From: Siphonodentalium dalli
Lineage: Eukaryota > Mollusca > Scaphopoda > Gadilida > Siphonodentaliidae
NCBI GenBank assembly: GCA_032622095.1
Contig: CP136069.1
Coordinates: 5,630,976 to 5,694,975 of the forward strand
Length of the DNA: 64,000 bases
Direction of reading: 5' to 3'
The position numbers were made by a program, and so were the translations under genes. The notes under the pieces were generated by a model. It had not been told where the DNA came from, made no database searches, and worked only from the letters and a program-made list of their open reading frames with translations. Shown here piece by piece: positions 11,451-24,175 of this stretch (positions within the stretch are counted from its first letter, which is position 1; each line of letters begins with the position of its first letter).

Positions 11451-11769
11451 GTCTCCTGTTGAAGAGTAACGGGAGTATTATCAGGAATAGACAGACCACG
11501 AACGGTCCTCCTTGTTTCGTGTTAAAGAATACGAGAGTGTTTTGTTTGTTTGTACATTCTATGAACCGATTAACTTATCCTAGGCATATACACATTAAAT
11601 ATGTATGTGAGTGATTCGTATTTAATAACTTACTCCGATGCATATAATTTAAATTCGACATATCAACATCACGTAAAAATACAGACCAACTCACCACCCA
11701 TCAACGTCATGCAAAAGTATTAGCGCTCTTTATGTTTTCGCCATAACAGAACACGATATTGTTAACAGA

Positions 11770-12080
11770 AATAGACTGAACACGAACCCTCTTTACTTTT
11801 CGCCATACAATGAATAGACTAATCACGAATGCTCTTTATTTTCGCCATACAAGGAATGGACTGACCACGCTCTTTATTTTCGCCATACAAGAAATAGACT
11901 GATCACGAACGCTCGTTATTGTCGCCATACAAGGAATAGACTGATCATAAACGCTCTTTATTTTCGCCAAACAAGAAATATACTGATCACGAACGCTCTT
12001 TATTTTCGCCATACCAGTATACGGGAATTTTAACAGGAACAGACTGACGAAAACGCTCTTTATTTTCGTCATACCAAGAC
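11770..12080 (-). repeat. 42-bp array, unit 3
   Basis: About seven copies. One is shortened (ggactgaccacgctctttat near 11860), which breaks the otherwise open minus-strand frame. Confidence 0.88.
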
Positions 12081-12834
12081 TTGATATTTAACAAATTATC
12101 TTATTTTCCACCATACGCTCTTTGTGTTCACGGTACCAGTAATAGACTGACAAAGACCTCTCTTTAGTTTCGTCATACCAGGTATTTAGGCAATAATTGA
12201 ATGTCAACCCGCTTAATGTCGCTCTAAATGTATAGACCATTTTAATAAAGATAAATGTATTAAAGCTCAGATCATGTGAACCTATCTAGTTTATGTCACC
12301 TTTATAGTACGGGTCTCTTGAAATACTACAGATATAAGACTCAGATTCAACATATTTTATTATTGCTGCCTTAGCACGCGGTGAATTTCATAAAAAAAAG
12401 AGCTAGAAACAAATTAAATTAAATGGGGCCCCACTTTAATAAATTCCATATATATTGATATAATGTTATATAAATGCGTTTGTTATATTGACCTGTTATT
12501 AATTTTGTTTTGATTTTGCATTTAAGTTTTTCTCGCTTTCTTACCGACAACAACACCCTGATGATAAGCGTGTGGCATATAAAGAGCGTTCGTGGTCACA
12601 GTATATCTAAGATATATTTGTTAACATTATGCAGCATCAAAATTTTAAATTATAAGGGGCGCTGGTGGCTCCAAATTTGGCGGCATAAATTTTCAACCAT
12701 GTTTGTCGATTTTTGTGCAGACCCTTCCCACCTAACAGCTTCTCGTAAAAGTATTGCCTGTTTCCCAGTTTTCGCGCAGAAATGAGAAAATAAAGGATCT
12801 TTATGTTCGCAATACCAGAATCGACCGACAATAG

Positions 12835-13665
12835 ACGCTCTTTATATTAGCCATACAATAATATGCTGAAATGAACGCTCTTTATATGCGCATTACAGTA
12901 ATATGGTGATATGAACGCTACGCTCTTTATATTCACCATACAGTAATATGCTGAAATGAACGCTCTTTATATTAGCCATACAGTAATATTCTGACATGAA
13001 CGCTCTTTATATTCACCATACAGTAATATGATAAGATGAACGCTCTTTATATTAGCCATACAGTAATATTCTGAAATGAACTCTCTTTATATTCGCCATA
13101 CAGTAATATACTGAAATGAACGCTCTTTATATGCGCATTGCAGTATTATGCTGAAATTAACGCTCTTTGTAAGCGCCTTACGGTAATATGCTGAAATGAA
13201 CGCTCTTTTATGCGCCTTACGGTAACATGCTGACATGGACATTCTTTATATTCGCCATACAGTAATATGCTAACATAAACTCTCTTTATATTCGCCATAC
13301 AGTAATATACTGACATGAACGCTCTTTATATTCGCATACAGTAATATACTGATATAAACGCTCTTTATATCCACCATACGGTAATATACTGATATAAACG
13401 CTCTTTATATCCACCATACGGTAATATACTGATATAAGTGCTCTTTATATTCGCCATACAATAATATGCTGGCATGGACGCTCTTTATATTCGCCATACA
13501 GTAATATACTGACACGAACGCTCTTTATATTCGTCTTACAGTACTATACTGACATGAACGCTCTTTGTAATCGCCTTACAGTAATATACTGATATACACG
13601 CTCTTTATATTCGTCATACAATAATATACTGACATGAACGCTCTTTATATTAGCCTTACTAAGAA
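12835..13665 (-). repeat. About 40-bp array, unit 3 (about 21 copies)
   Basis: Nearly identical to 8525-9355 apart from a few point changes, which fits recent duplication or conversion between units 2 and 3. Confidence 0.92.
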
Positions 13666-14492
13666 TGCTCTTTATTTTCTCACACACCAGTAATTAAATA
13701 ACCAAAATGATTCATATTGAAGTCCTAAAATAAAGAGCGTTCGTCTTCACAATATTACTAAGATATGTGTTTACATTATTCGGCATCAAATTGGAAAAAT
13801 TATATGGTGGCTGGTATTATATGGTGGCTGGTATTATATGGGGCCATTTTCCGCAGAACTTCTTGCCACCTATCAACGTCACGTAAAAAGTAATAGACTG
13901 ACACAAACGCTCTCTATGGTCACCGTACCATTAATAGGCTTATCACAAACGCTCTTTATGGCCACCGTACCAAGAATATGCATGTAACTAACGCTCTTTC
14001 TATTCGACAAACAATGAACAGACTAGCCAAGAACGCTCTCTAGTTTCACCCTACCAGAAATAGACTGACAAATAACGCTCTTTATTTTCGTCATGCCAGG
14101 TATTTAGGCAATAATTAAATGTACACACGCTTAATGTTGCACTAAATGAATTGATCAAAATATACACAATTTTAATAAAGATAAATTGAATGTCAGATCA
14201 TGCGATAATAGATAGTTTATGTCACCTTTATAGTATGGGTCTCTTGACATACCTACTACAGATATATGACTGATTCAGCATACAGAATTAAGAGGGGCGC
14301 TAACAATTAGTTATGGACGTTATCCAGAAACACACTCAGTACATATGATACACACAGAGAGCACCACACAGACAGGAGCAGACGACACTCTTCTATATGC
14401 TTCTATATATGTGTGTGGCTCCCTGCAGGGTTATTGACACTCTGGATGTTTTTTTTATTTTATGTAAGTTGGAAGAGTAGTAATACCCTGTG

Positions 14493-14895
14493 CCAATTCA
14501 TTCTCTTATATGTGCGAGTCGATCATAGATCGCCTAGCATATATAAAAGAATGCATTGGCCTAATAATTTTTTTTATCATTTGTTATTATTTTTTACAAT
14601 TTTTTACAATTTTAATATTTCTTTCTTATATTCTTTAACAATTTTATAATTTCACACATACAGAGCCCCAGACAAACAAGAGCAGACGACACTCAGCACA
14701 CATGCCTCTATATATGTGTGGGGCTCCCTGCAGGGTTATTGACACTCTGGATTTTTTTTTATATCCTAAAAATTGTTAATGAATGTAAGACAAATTTATA
14801 ATAAAAAAAATTATAAAAAATTGTTAGTTCAATGCATTCTCTATTATATGCGAGGCGACCTATGGTCGACTCGCATATATAAGAGAATGCATTGG
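14493..14895. mobile_element. Head module, unit 3/4 junction
   Basis: Palindromes at 14493-14561 and 14830-14895 with the agccccagaca / tggggctcc segment between them. Confidence 0.82.
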
Positions 14896-15027
14896 CACAA
14901 GGTCAAACTTGCACTAAACCTGATTTATAACAAGCAGTTTAGTTTATGGACGGTTATCCAGAAACACACCTATTTTTGTTTTTGCCTTAGCTAGCTGGGG
15001 CTTTCGTTAAAGGTACAGTTGGCCTTG

Positions 15028-17376
15028 GCGGTGTGTTTGCGGCATCACCACGTTCACCGGTAATTCGTGTTGAATTGCGAAAATAACGAGCGTTCGGGAT
15101 CAATATACCACTAAGATGTGTGTTTGCGGCATTACCACGTTCACCGGTGATTCGTGTTGAATTGCGAAAATAAAGAGCGTTCGAGATCAATGTATCACTA
15201 AGATATGTGTGTGCAGCATCATCTCGTTCATCGGGATTTAACGTTGAATTGCGAAAATAAAGAGCGTTCGATATCAATGAATCACTAAGATGTGTGTTTT
15301 CGGTATCGTCTCGTTCATCGGTGTTTCGTGTTGAATTGCGAAAATAAAGAGCGTTCGATATCAATGTATTACTAAGATATGTGTTAGCGGAATCATCTCG
15401 TTCATCGGGGTTTCATGTTGAATTGCGAAAAGAAAGAGCGTTCGAGATCAATGAATGACTAATATGTGTGTTTGCGGCATCACCACGTTCATCGGTGTTG
15501 CATGTTGAATTGCGAAAATAAAGAGCGTTCGAGATCAATGTATCACTAAGATGTGTGTTTTCGGTATCGTCTCGTTCATCGGTGTTTCGTGTTGAATAGC
15601 GAAAATAAAGAGCGTTCGAGATCAATATATCACTAAGATGTGTGTTTGCGGCATAATGCCGTTCATCTGTGTTTCATGTTGAATTGCGAAAATAAAGAGC
15701 GTTCGAGATCAATGTATATCACTAAGATGTGTGTTCATCTGTGTTTCGTGTTGAATTGCGAATATAAAGAGCATTCGAGATCAATGCAAGATGTATGTTT
15801 GCGGCATCATCTCGTTCATATGTGTTTCGTGTTGAATTGCGAAAATAAAGAGCGTTCGGGATCAATATATCACCAAGATGTGTGTTTGCGTATAATACCG
15901 TTATCTATGTTTCATGTTGAATTGCGAAATAAAGAGCGTTCGAGATAAATGAATCACTAATATATGTGTTTGCGGCATCACCACGTTCATCGGGGTTGCA
16001 TGTTGAATTGCGAAAATAAAGAGCGTTCGAAATCAATGTATCACTAATATGTGTGTTTGCGGCATCACCACGTTCATCGGGGTTGCATGTGGAATTGCGA
16101 AAATAAAGAGCGTTCGAGATCAATGTATCACTAAGATGTGTGTTTTCGGTATCGTCTCGTTCATCGGTGTTTCGTGTTGAATTGCGAAAATAAAGAGCGT
16201 TCGAGATCAATATATCACTAAGATGTGTGTTTGCGGCATAATGCCGTTCATCTGTGTTTCATGTTGAATTGCGAAAATAAAGAGCGTTCGAGATCAATGT
16301 ATATTACTAAGATGTGTGTTTGCGGCATCATCTCGTTCATCTGTGTTTCGTGTTGAATTGCGAATATAAAGAGCATTCGAGATCAATGCAAGATGTATGT
16401 TTGCGGCATCATCTCGTTCATATGTGTTTCGTGTTGAATTGCGAAAATAAAGAGCGTTCGAGATCAATGTATTACTAAGATATGTGTTTGTGGCATCATC
16501 TCGTTCATCTGTGTTTCGTGTTGAATTGCGAATATAAAGAGCATTCGAGATCAATGCAAGATGTATGTTTGCGGCATCATCTCGTTCATATGTGTTTCGT
16601 GTTGAATTGCGAAAATAAAGAGCGTTCGAGATCAATGTATTACTAAGATATGTGTTTGCGGCATCATCTCGTTCATCTGTGTTTCATGTTGAATTGCGAA
16701 AAGAAAGAGCGTTCGAGATCAATGTATCACTAAGATGTGTGTTTGCGACATCACCACGTTCATCGGTGTTGCATGTTGAATTGCGAAAATAAAGAGCGTT
16801 CGAGATCAATGTATCACTAAGATGTGCGTTTTCGGTATCGTCTCGTTCATCGGTGTTTCGTGTTGAATTGCGAAAATAAAGAGCGTTCAAGATCAATATA
16901 TCACTAAGATGTGTGTTTGCGGTATAATACCGTTCATCTGTGTTTCATGTTGAATTGCGAAAATAAATAGCGCTATGGATCAATGTATCACTAATATGTG
17001 TGTTTGCGGCATCATCTCGTTCATCGGTGTTTCGTGTTGAATTGCGCAAATAAAGAGAGTTCGATATCAATGTATCACTAAGATGTAGGCTTGCGGCATC
17101 ATCTCATTCATCTGTGTTGCATGTTGAATTGCGAAAATAAAGAGCGTTCGAGATCAATATATCACTAAGATGTGTGTTTGCGGCACCACCTCGTTCACCG
17201 GTGTTTCGTGTTGAATTGCGAAAATAAAGAGCGTTCGAGATCAATGTATCACAAATATATGTGATGTGTTTGCGGCACCATCTTGTGGTGATTCATGTTG
17301 AATTGCGAATATAAAGAGCGTTCGAGATCAATATATCACTAAGATGTGAGTTTGCGGCATCACCTCGTCCATCGGG
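15028..17376 (+). repeat. 87-bp array, unit 4 (about 27 copies) with higher-order repeats
   Basis: Multi-monomer blocks recur. A shortened variant (aatataaagagcattcgaga followed by tcaatgcaagatgtatg) appears near 15763, 16366 and 16536, and in unit 5 near 21775. The 16316-16480 block is duplicated at 16490-16650. Variants with ttttcggtatcgtctc alternate with ttgcggcatcaccacg copies. This is the pattern expected of local block amplification. Confidence 0.9.
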
Positions 17377-17694
17377 GTCTCCTGTTGAAGAGTAACGGGA
17401 GTATTATCAGGAATAGACAGACCACGAACGGTCCTCCTTGTTTCGTGTTAAAGAATACGAGAGTGTTTTGTTTGTTTGTACATTCTATGAACCGATTAAC
17501 TTATCCTAGGCATATACACATTAAATATGTATGTGAGTGATTCGTATTTAATAACTTACTCCGATGCATATAATTTAAATTCGACATATCAACATCACGT
17601 ACAAATACAGACCACCTCACCACCCATCAACGTCATGCAAAAGTATTAGCGCTCTTTATGTTTTCGCCATAACAGAACACGATATTGTTAACAG

Positions 17695-18005
17695 AAATAG
17701 ACTGAACACGAACCCTCTTTACTTTTCGCCATACAAGGAATAGACTAATCACGAATGCTCTTTATTTTCGCCATACAAGGAATGGACTGACCACGAACGC
17801 TCTTTATTTTCGCCATACAAGAAATAGACTGATCACGAACACTCGTTATTGTCGCCATACAAGGAATAGACTGATCATAAACGCTCTTTATTTTCGCCAA
17901 ACAAGAAATAGACTGATCACGAACGCTCTTTATTTTCGCCATACCAGAATACGGGAATTTTAACAGGAACAGACTGACGAAAACGCTCTTTATTTTCGTC
18001 ATACC
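17695..18005 (-). repeat. 42-bp array, unit 4
   Basis: About seven copies, as in unit 2, following the same transition segment. Minus orientation of the core. Confidence 0.9.
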
Positions 18006-18762
18006 AAGACTTGATATTTAACAAATTATCTTATTTTCCACCATACGCTCTTTGTGTTCACGGTACCAGTAATAGACTGACAAAGACCTCTCTTTAGTTT
18101 CGTCATACCAGGTATTTAGGCAATAATTGAATGTCAACCCGCTTAATGTCGCTCTAAATGTATAGACCATTTTAATAAAGATAAATGTATTAAAGCTCAG
18201 ATCATGTGAACCTATCTAGTTTATGTCACCTTTATAGTACGGGTCTCTTGAAATACTACAGATATAAGACTCAGATTCAACATATTTTATTATTGCTGCC
18301 TTAGCACGCGGTGAATTTCATAAAAAAAGAGCTAGAAACAAATTAAATTAAATGGGGCCCCACTTTAATAAATTCCATATATATTGATATAATGTTATAT
18401 AAATGCGTTTGTTATATTGACCTGTTATTAATTTTGTTTTTATTTTGCATTTAAGTTTTTCTCGCTTTCTTACCGACAACAACACCCTGGTGATAAGCGT
18501 GTGGCATATAAAGAGCGTTCGTGGTCACAGTATATCTAAGATATATTTGTTAACATTATGCAGCATCAAAATTTAAAATTATAAGGGGCGCTGGTGGCTC
18601 CAAATTTGGCGGCATAAATTTTCTACCATGTTTGTCGATTTTTGTGCAGACCCCTCCCACCTAACAGCTTCTTGTAAAAGTATTGCCTGTTTCCCAGTTT
18701 TCGCGCAGAAATGAAAAAAAAGAGGATCTTTATGTTCGCAATACCAGAATCGACCGACAATA

Positions 18763-19750
18763 GACGCTCTTTATATTAGCCATACAATAATATGCTGAAA
18801 TGAACGCTCTTTATATGCGCATTACAGTAATATGGTGATATGAACACTATTTATATTAGCCATACAGTAATATTCTGAAATGAACGCTCTTTATATTCAC
18901 CATACAGTGATATGCTGAAATGAACGCTCTTTATATTAGCCATACAGTAATATTCTGAAATGAACGCTCTTTATATTCACCATACAGTAATATTCTGAAA
19001 TGAACGCTCTTTATATTCACCATACAGTAATATGCTGAAATGAACGCTCTTTATATTAGCCATACAGTAATATTCTGACATGAACGCTCTTTATATTCAC
19101 CATACAGTAATATGATAAGATGAACGCTCTTTATATTAGCCATACAGTAATATTCTGAAATGAACTCTCTTTATATTCGCCATACAGTAATATACTGAAA
19201 TGAACGCTCTTTATATGCGCATTGCAGTATTATGCTGACATGAACGCTCTTTGTAAGCGCCTTACGGTAATATGCTGAAATGAACGCTCTTTATATGCGC
19301 CTTACGGTAACATGCTGACATGGACATTCTTTATATTCGCCATACAGTAATATGCTAACATGAACTCTCTTTATATTCGCCATACAGTAATATACTGACA
19401 TGAACGCTCTTTATATTCGCATACAGTAATATACTGATATAAACGCTCTTTATATCCACCACACGGTAATATACTGATATAAACGCTCTTTATATCCACC
19501 ATACGGTAATATACTGATATAAGTGCTCTTTATATTCGCCATACAATAATCTGCTGGCATGGACGCTCTTTATATTCGCCATACAGTAATATACTGACAT
19601 GAACGCTCTTTATATTCGTCTTACAGTACTATACTGACATGAACGCTCTTTGTAGTCGCATTACAGTAATATACTGATATACACGCTCTTTATATTCGTC
19701 ATACAATAATATACTGACATGAACGCTCTTTATATTCGCCTTACTAAGAA
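18763..19750 (-). repeat. About 40-bp array, unit 4 (about 25 copies)
   Basis: It contains all the landmark variants of units 2 and 3 plus additional alternating ttagcc / tcacc copies near the start. Confidence 0.92.
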
Positions 19751-20576
19751 TGCTCTTTATTTTCTCACACACCAGTAATTAAATAACCAAAATGATTCAT
19801 ATTGAAGTCCTAAAATAAAGAGCGTTCGTCTTCACAATATTACTAAGATATGTGTTTACATTATTCGGCATCAAATTGGAAAAATTATATGGTGGCTGGT
19901 ATTATATGGTGGCTGGTATTATATGGGGCCATTTTCCGCAGAACTTCTTGCCACCTATCAACGTCACGTAAAAAGTAATAGACTGACAAAAACGCTCTCT
20001 ATGGTCACCATACCATTAATAGGCTTATCACAAACGCCCTTTATGGCCACCGTACCAAGAATATGCATGTAACTAACGCTCTTTCTATTCGACAAACAAT
20101 GAACAGACTAGCCAAGAACGCTCTCTAGTTTCACCCTACCAGAAATAGACTGACAAATAACGCTCTTTATTTTCGTCATGCCAGGTATTTAGGCAATAAT
20201 TAAATGTACACACGCTTAATGTTGCACTAAATGAATTGATCAAAATATACACAATTTTAATAAAGATAAATTGAATGTCAGATCATGCGATAATAGATAG
20301 TTTATGTCACCTTTATAGTATGGGTCTCTTGACATACCTACTACAGATATATGACTGATTCAGCATACAGAATTAAGAGGGCGCTAACAATTAGTTATGG
20401 ACGTTATCCAGAAACACACTCAGTACATATGATACACACAGAGAGCACCACACAGACAGGAGCAGACGACACTCTTCTATATGCTTCTATATATGTGTGT
20501 GGCTCCCTGCAGGGTTATTGACACTCTGGATGTTTTTTTTATTTTATGTAAGTTGGAAGAGTAGTAATACCCTGTG

Positions 20577-20979
20577 CCAATTCATTCTCTTATATATGCG
20601 AGTCGATCATAGATCGCCTAGCATATATAAAAGAATGCATTGGCCTAATAATTTTTTTTATCATTTGTTATTACTTTTTACAATTTTTTACAATTTTAAT
20701 GTTTCTTTCTTATATTCTTTAACAATTTTATAATTTCACCCATACATAGCCCCAGACAAACAAGAGCAGACGACACTCAGCACACATGCTTCTATATATG
20801 TGTGGGGCTCCCTGCAGGGTTATTGACACTCTGGATTTTTTTTTATATCCTAAAAATTGTTAATGAATGTAAGACAAATTTATAATAAAAAAAATTTAAA
20901 AAAATTGTTAGTTCAATGCATTCTCTATTATATGCGAGGCGACCTATGGTCGACTCGCATATATAAGAGAATGCATTGG
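20577..20979. mobile_element. Head module, unit 4/5 junction
   Basis: Palindromes at 20577-20645 and 20914-20979 surround the tagccccagaca / tggggctcc segment. Confidence 0.82.
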
Positions 20980-22896
20980 CACAAGGTCAAACTTGCACTA
21001 AACCTGATTTATAACAAGCAGTTTAGTTTATGGACGGTTATCCAGAAACACACCTATTTTTGTTTTTGCCTTAGCTAGCTGGGGCTTTCGTTAAAGGTAC
21101 GGTTGGTCTTGTCGGTGTGTTTGCGGCATCACCACGTTCACCGGTAATTCGTGTTGAATTGCGAAAATAAAGAGCGTTCAGGATCAATATACCACTGAGA
21201 TGTGTGTTTGCGGCATTAGCACGTTCACCGGTGATTCGTGTTGAATTGCGAAAATAAAGAGCGTTCGAGATCAATGTATCACTAAGATATGTGTTTGCGG
21301 CATCATCTCGTTCATCGGGGTTTCATGTTGAATTGCGAAAATAAAGAGCGTTCGAGATCAATGTATTACTAAGATATGTGTTTGCGGAATCATCTCGTTC
21401 ATCGGGGTTTCGTGTTGAATAGCGAAAATAAAGAGCGTTCGAGATCAATATATCACTAAGATATGTGTTTGCGGCATCATCTCGTTCATCGGGGTTTCAT
21501 GTTGAATTGCGAAAATAAAGAGCGTTCGAGATCAATGTATTACTAAGATATGTGTTTGCGGAATCATCTCGTTCATCGGGGTTTCGTGTTGAATAGCGAA
21601 AATAAAGAGCGTTCGAGATCAATATATCACTAAGATGTGTGTTTGCGGCATAATGCCGTTCATCTGTGTTTCATGTTAATTTGCGAAAATAAAGAGCGTT
21701 CGAGATCAATGTATATCACTAAGATGTGTGTTTGCGGCATCATCTCGTTCATCTGTGTTTCGTGTTGAATTGCGAACATAAAGAGCATTCGAGATCAATG
21801 CAAGATGTGTGTTTGCGGCATCATCTCGTTCATATGTGTTTCGTGTTGAATTGCGAAAATAAAGAGCGTTCGAGATCAATGTATTACTAAGATATGTGTT
21901 TGCGGAATCATCTCGTTCATCGGGGTTTCATGTTGAATTGCGAAAATAAATAGCGTTCTGGATCAATGTATCACTAAGATGTGTGTTTGCGGCATCATCT
22001 CGTTCATCGGAGTTTCGTGTTGAATTGCGCAAATAAAGAGCGTTCGATATCAATGTATGGGGGCATTTTCCGCAATGTGTGGATTTTATTTTGGGGCAGA
22101 ACTTCTTGCCACCTATCAACGTCACGTAAAACGTAATAGACTGACATAAACGCTCTCTGTTGCCACTGTACCATTAACAGGCTCATCACAAACGCTCTTT
22201 ATGACCACCGTACCAAGAATATACATGTAACTAACGCTCTTTATCTTCGACAAACAAGGAACAGACTAGACAAGAACGCTCTCTAGTTTCACCCTACCAG
22301 AAATAGACTGACAAATAACGCTCTTTATTTTCGTCATGCCAGGTATTTAGGCAATACTTAAATGTACACACGCTTAATGTTGCACTAAATGAAGTGATCA
22401 AAATATACACAATTTTAATAAAGATAAATTGAATGTCAGATCATGTGAACATAGATAGTTTATGTCACCTTTATAGTATGGGTCTCTTGGCATGCTACAG
22501 ATATATGACTGATTCAGCATACAGAATTAAGAGGGGCGCTAAAAATTAGTTATGTACGTTATCCAGAAACACACTCAGTACATATGATATATATAGAGAG
22601 CCGCATACAGACAGGAGCAGACGACACTCTTCTATATGCTTCTATATATGTGTGGGGCTCCCTGCAGTGTTATTGACACTCTGGATGTTTTTTTTTTACT
22701 TTTATGTAAGTTGGAAGAGTAGTAATACCCTGTGCCAATTAATTATCTTATATATGCGAGTCGACCATATAGATAGCCTCGCATATATAAGAGAATGCAT
22801 TGGCCTAACAATTTTTCATCATTTGTTATTATTTTTTACAATTTTAATAACTCTTTCTTATATTCTTTAACAATTTTATAATTTCACCCATACAGA
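20749..22896 (+). repeat. Macro-unit 5, internally deleted
   Basis: Only 2148 bp. The 87-bp array (21112-22057) breaks off within a monomer at gatatcaatgtatg and continues directly with gggcattttccgcaatgtgt at 22058, so the 42-bp array, first tail and 40-bp array are missing. The sequence after the break carries aatgtgtggattttattttg like unit 1 and unlike units 2-4, so unit 5 is not a simple deletion derivative of its neighbour. Confidence 0.9.
21112..22057 (+). repeat. 87-bp array, unit 5 (about 11 copies)
   Basis: A two-monomer block at about 21280-21440 is repeated at about 21450-21620. It ends abruptly at the deletion junction. Confidence 0.9.
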
Positions 22897-23134
22897 GCCC
22901 CAGACAAACATGAGCAGACGACACTCAGTACACATGCTTCTATATATGTGTGGGGCTCCCTGCAGGGTTATTGACACTCTGGATGTTTTTTTGTTATTTT
23001 ATGTCCTAAAAATTGTTAATGAATGTAAGACAAATTTATCCAAAAAAAAAAATATTAAAAATTGTTAGTTCAATGCATTCTCTATTATATGCGAGGCTAC
23101 CTATGGTCAACTCGCATATAAGAGAATGCATTGG
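22735..23134. mobile_element. Head module, unit 5/6 junction
   Basis: Palindromes at 22735-22805 and 23071-23134. These copies carry more substitutions than the internal ones (for example ggctacctatggtcaactcg). Confidence 0.8.
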
Positions 23135-23460
23135 CACATGGTCAAACTTGCACTAAACCTGAATTATAACAAGCAGTTTAGTTTATGGACGGTTATCCAG
23201 AAACACACATATTTTTGTTTTGCCTTAGCTAGCTGGGGCTTTCGTTAAGAAAGCGAGCCAGAAAAAAGTTAAATTAAACAAAATCAAAATTAAAATTGGA
23301 CTATCCAATTTAATAAATTGCATATATATTGATATAATGTTATATAAATATGTTTGATAACGTGGGGCATCTGGTATTAACTGTGATTTTAATTTAAGGT
23401 GTGCTTGCTTTCTCAACGACAATGAATAAGCTATGGATAAGCACGGGGCATAAATGGCAT
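22897..23460 (+). repeat. Macro-unit 6, truncated and diverged array edge
   Basis: The head runs to gctttcgttaa at 23249. Sequence homologous to the 3840-4040 tail follows but strongly diverged (tatatattgatataatgtta is retained, flanks differ). All core-bearing arrays are missing. After about 23460 no further macro-unit sequence is seen. Confidence 0.8.
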
Positions 23461-23555
23461 TGTCGAGTATGAGATGAAATTTAAAATCTTCAAGTGCTTT
23501 TAGAACAATCCAAATGGTCTCGAATGTTAACGCGATTATAAAATAGAGGAAACTG

Positions 23556-24030
23556 TTAAAGGTACTCAATCCGATTAAGCACCCCATAATTACTATTTCT
23601 TTGGCATCGGGGGGGGGGGGGGGGTAAAAAATATTTCATTCGAGTCGAGGAACCCACCCTTCAAAACTCAGAGTGATCATATATCGATTTTTAAAATTTG
23701 TTAATTTTTCAGATCTGGTCCACTTACACGTGCTCAAACGGACAAACTGCGGGTGTAAGGTGGATAACTCTAGACTCAAGTGGTTATTATTGTTAGTAGT
23801 AACTACTTGATTTTAGAGTTACCCATCTTACACCCGCAGTTTGTCCGTAATTTGTCCGTTTGAGCACGTGTAAGTGGACCAGATCTTAAACATTATCAAA
23901 TTTCAAAGATCGATATCTGATCACTCTGAGCTTTTAATGGTGGGTTCCTCGACTCGAATCAACTAATTTTTACCCCCGAATCCAAAGAAATAGTAATTTA
24001 TGGGTGCTTAATCTGATTGAGTACCTTTAA
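23556..24030. mobile_element. TTAA-flanked foldback MITE, family 1 (copy A)
   Basis: TTAA at 23556-23559 and 24027-24030 flank terminal inverted repeats AGGTACTCAATCCGATTAAG / CTTAATCTGATTGAGTACCT. The arms continue for about 200 bp (for example ggtccacttacacgtgctca / tgagcacgtgtaagtggacc), so the element is nearly all palindrome. A run of about 17 G sits in the left arm. TTAA duplications are typical of piggyBac-type transposition; assignment is by that rule only, since no transposase is present. Confidence 0.85.
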
Positions 24031-24175
24031 GGGTTGGTGTCTGACCCCATCTCAATTTGAGTCATGTGCAGATATGTTACTGTTCAACGTTGCTGACAGC
24101 ATCAGTTTGGTATTTCACATCGAAAATAAATTGGCATTGTTCTCATATTTTGATTCTCCATCCAGTATAAACAAC

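Larger units (their letters stand above)
10358..14664 (+). repeat. Macro-unit 3
   Basis: A 4307-bp unit very close to unit 2 through the 42-bp and 40-bp arrays and tails. The 87-bp array differs in copy order and variants. The 42-bp array starts 11770, the 40-bp array 12835 and the short minus array about 13892. Confidence 0.93.
14665..20748 (+). repeat. Macro-unit 4, with expanded arrays
   Basis: A 6084-bp unit. The extra length comes almost wholly from the 87-bp array (about 2.35 kb against 0.73 kb) and a few more 40-bp copies. The remaining blocks align with units 2 and 3. The 42-bp array is at 17695-18005 and the tail and short minus array at 19750-20380. Confidence 0.93.

Noticed and set aside
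14987-16896. Minus-strand open frames with a repeated NALYFRNSTRNTDERDD-type peptide
   Set aside because: The 87-bp period is a multiple of three, so a stop-free monomer gives an open frame automatically. Frames begin and end wherever a monomer has an indel or stop, and neighbouring units break them at different places.
367-20185. CRISPR array or prokaryotic repeat cluster
   Set aside because: Arrays have adjacent monomers without unique spacers, no cas genes, and lie among eukaryotic transposons.
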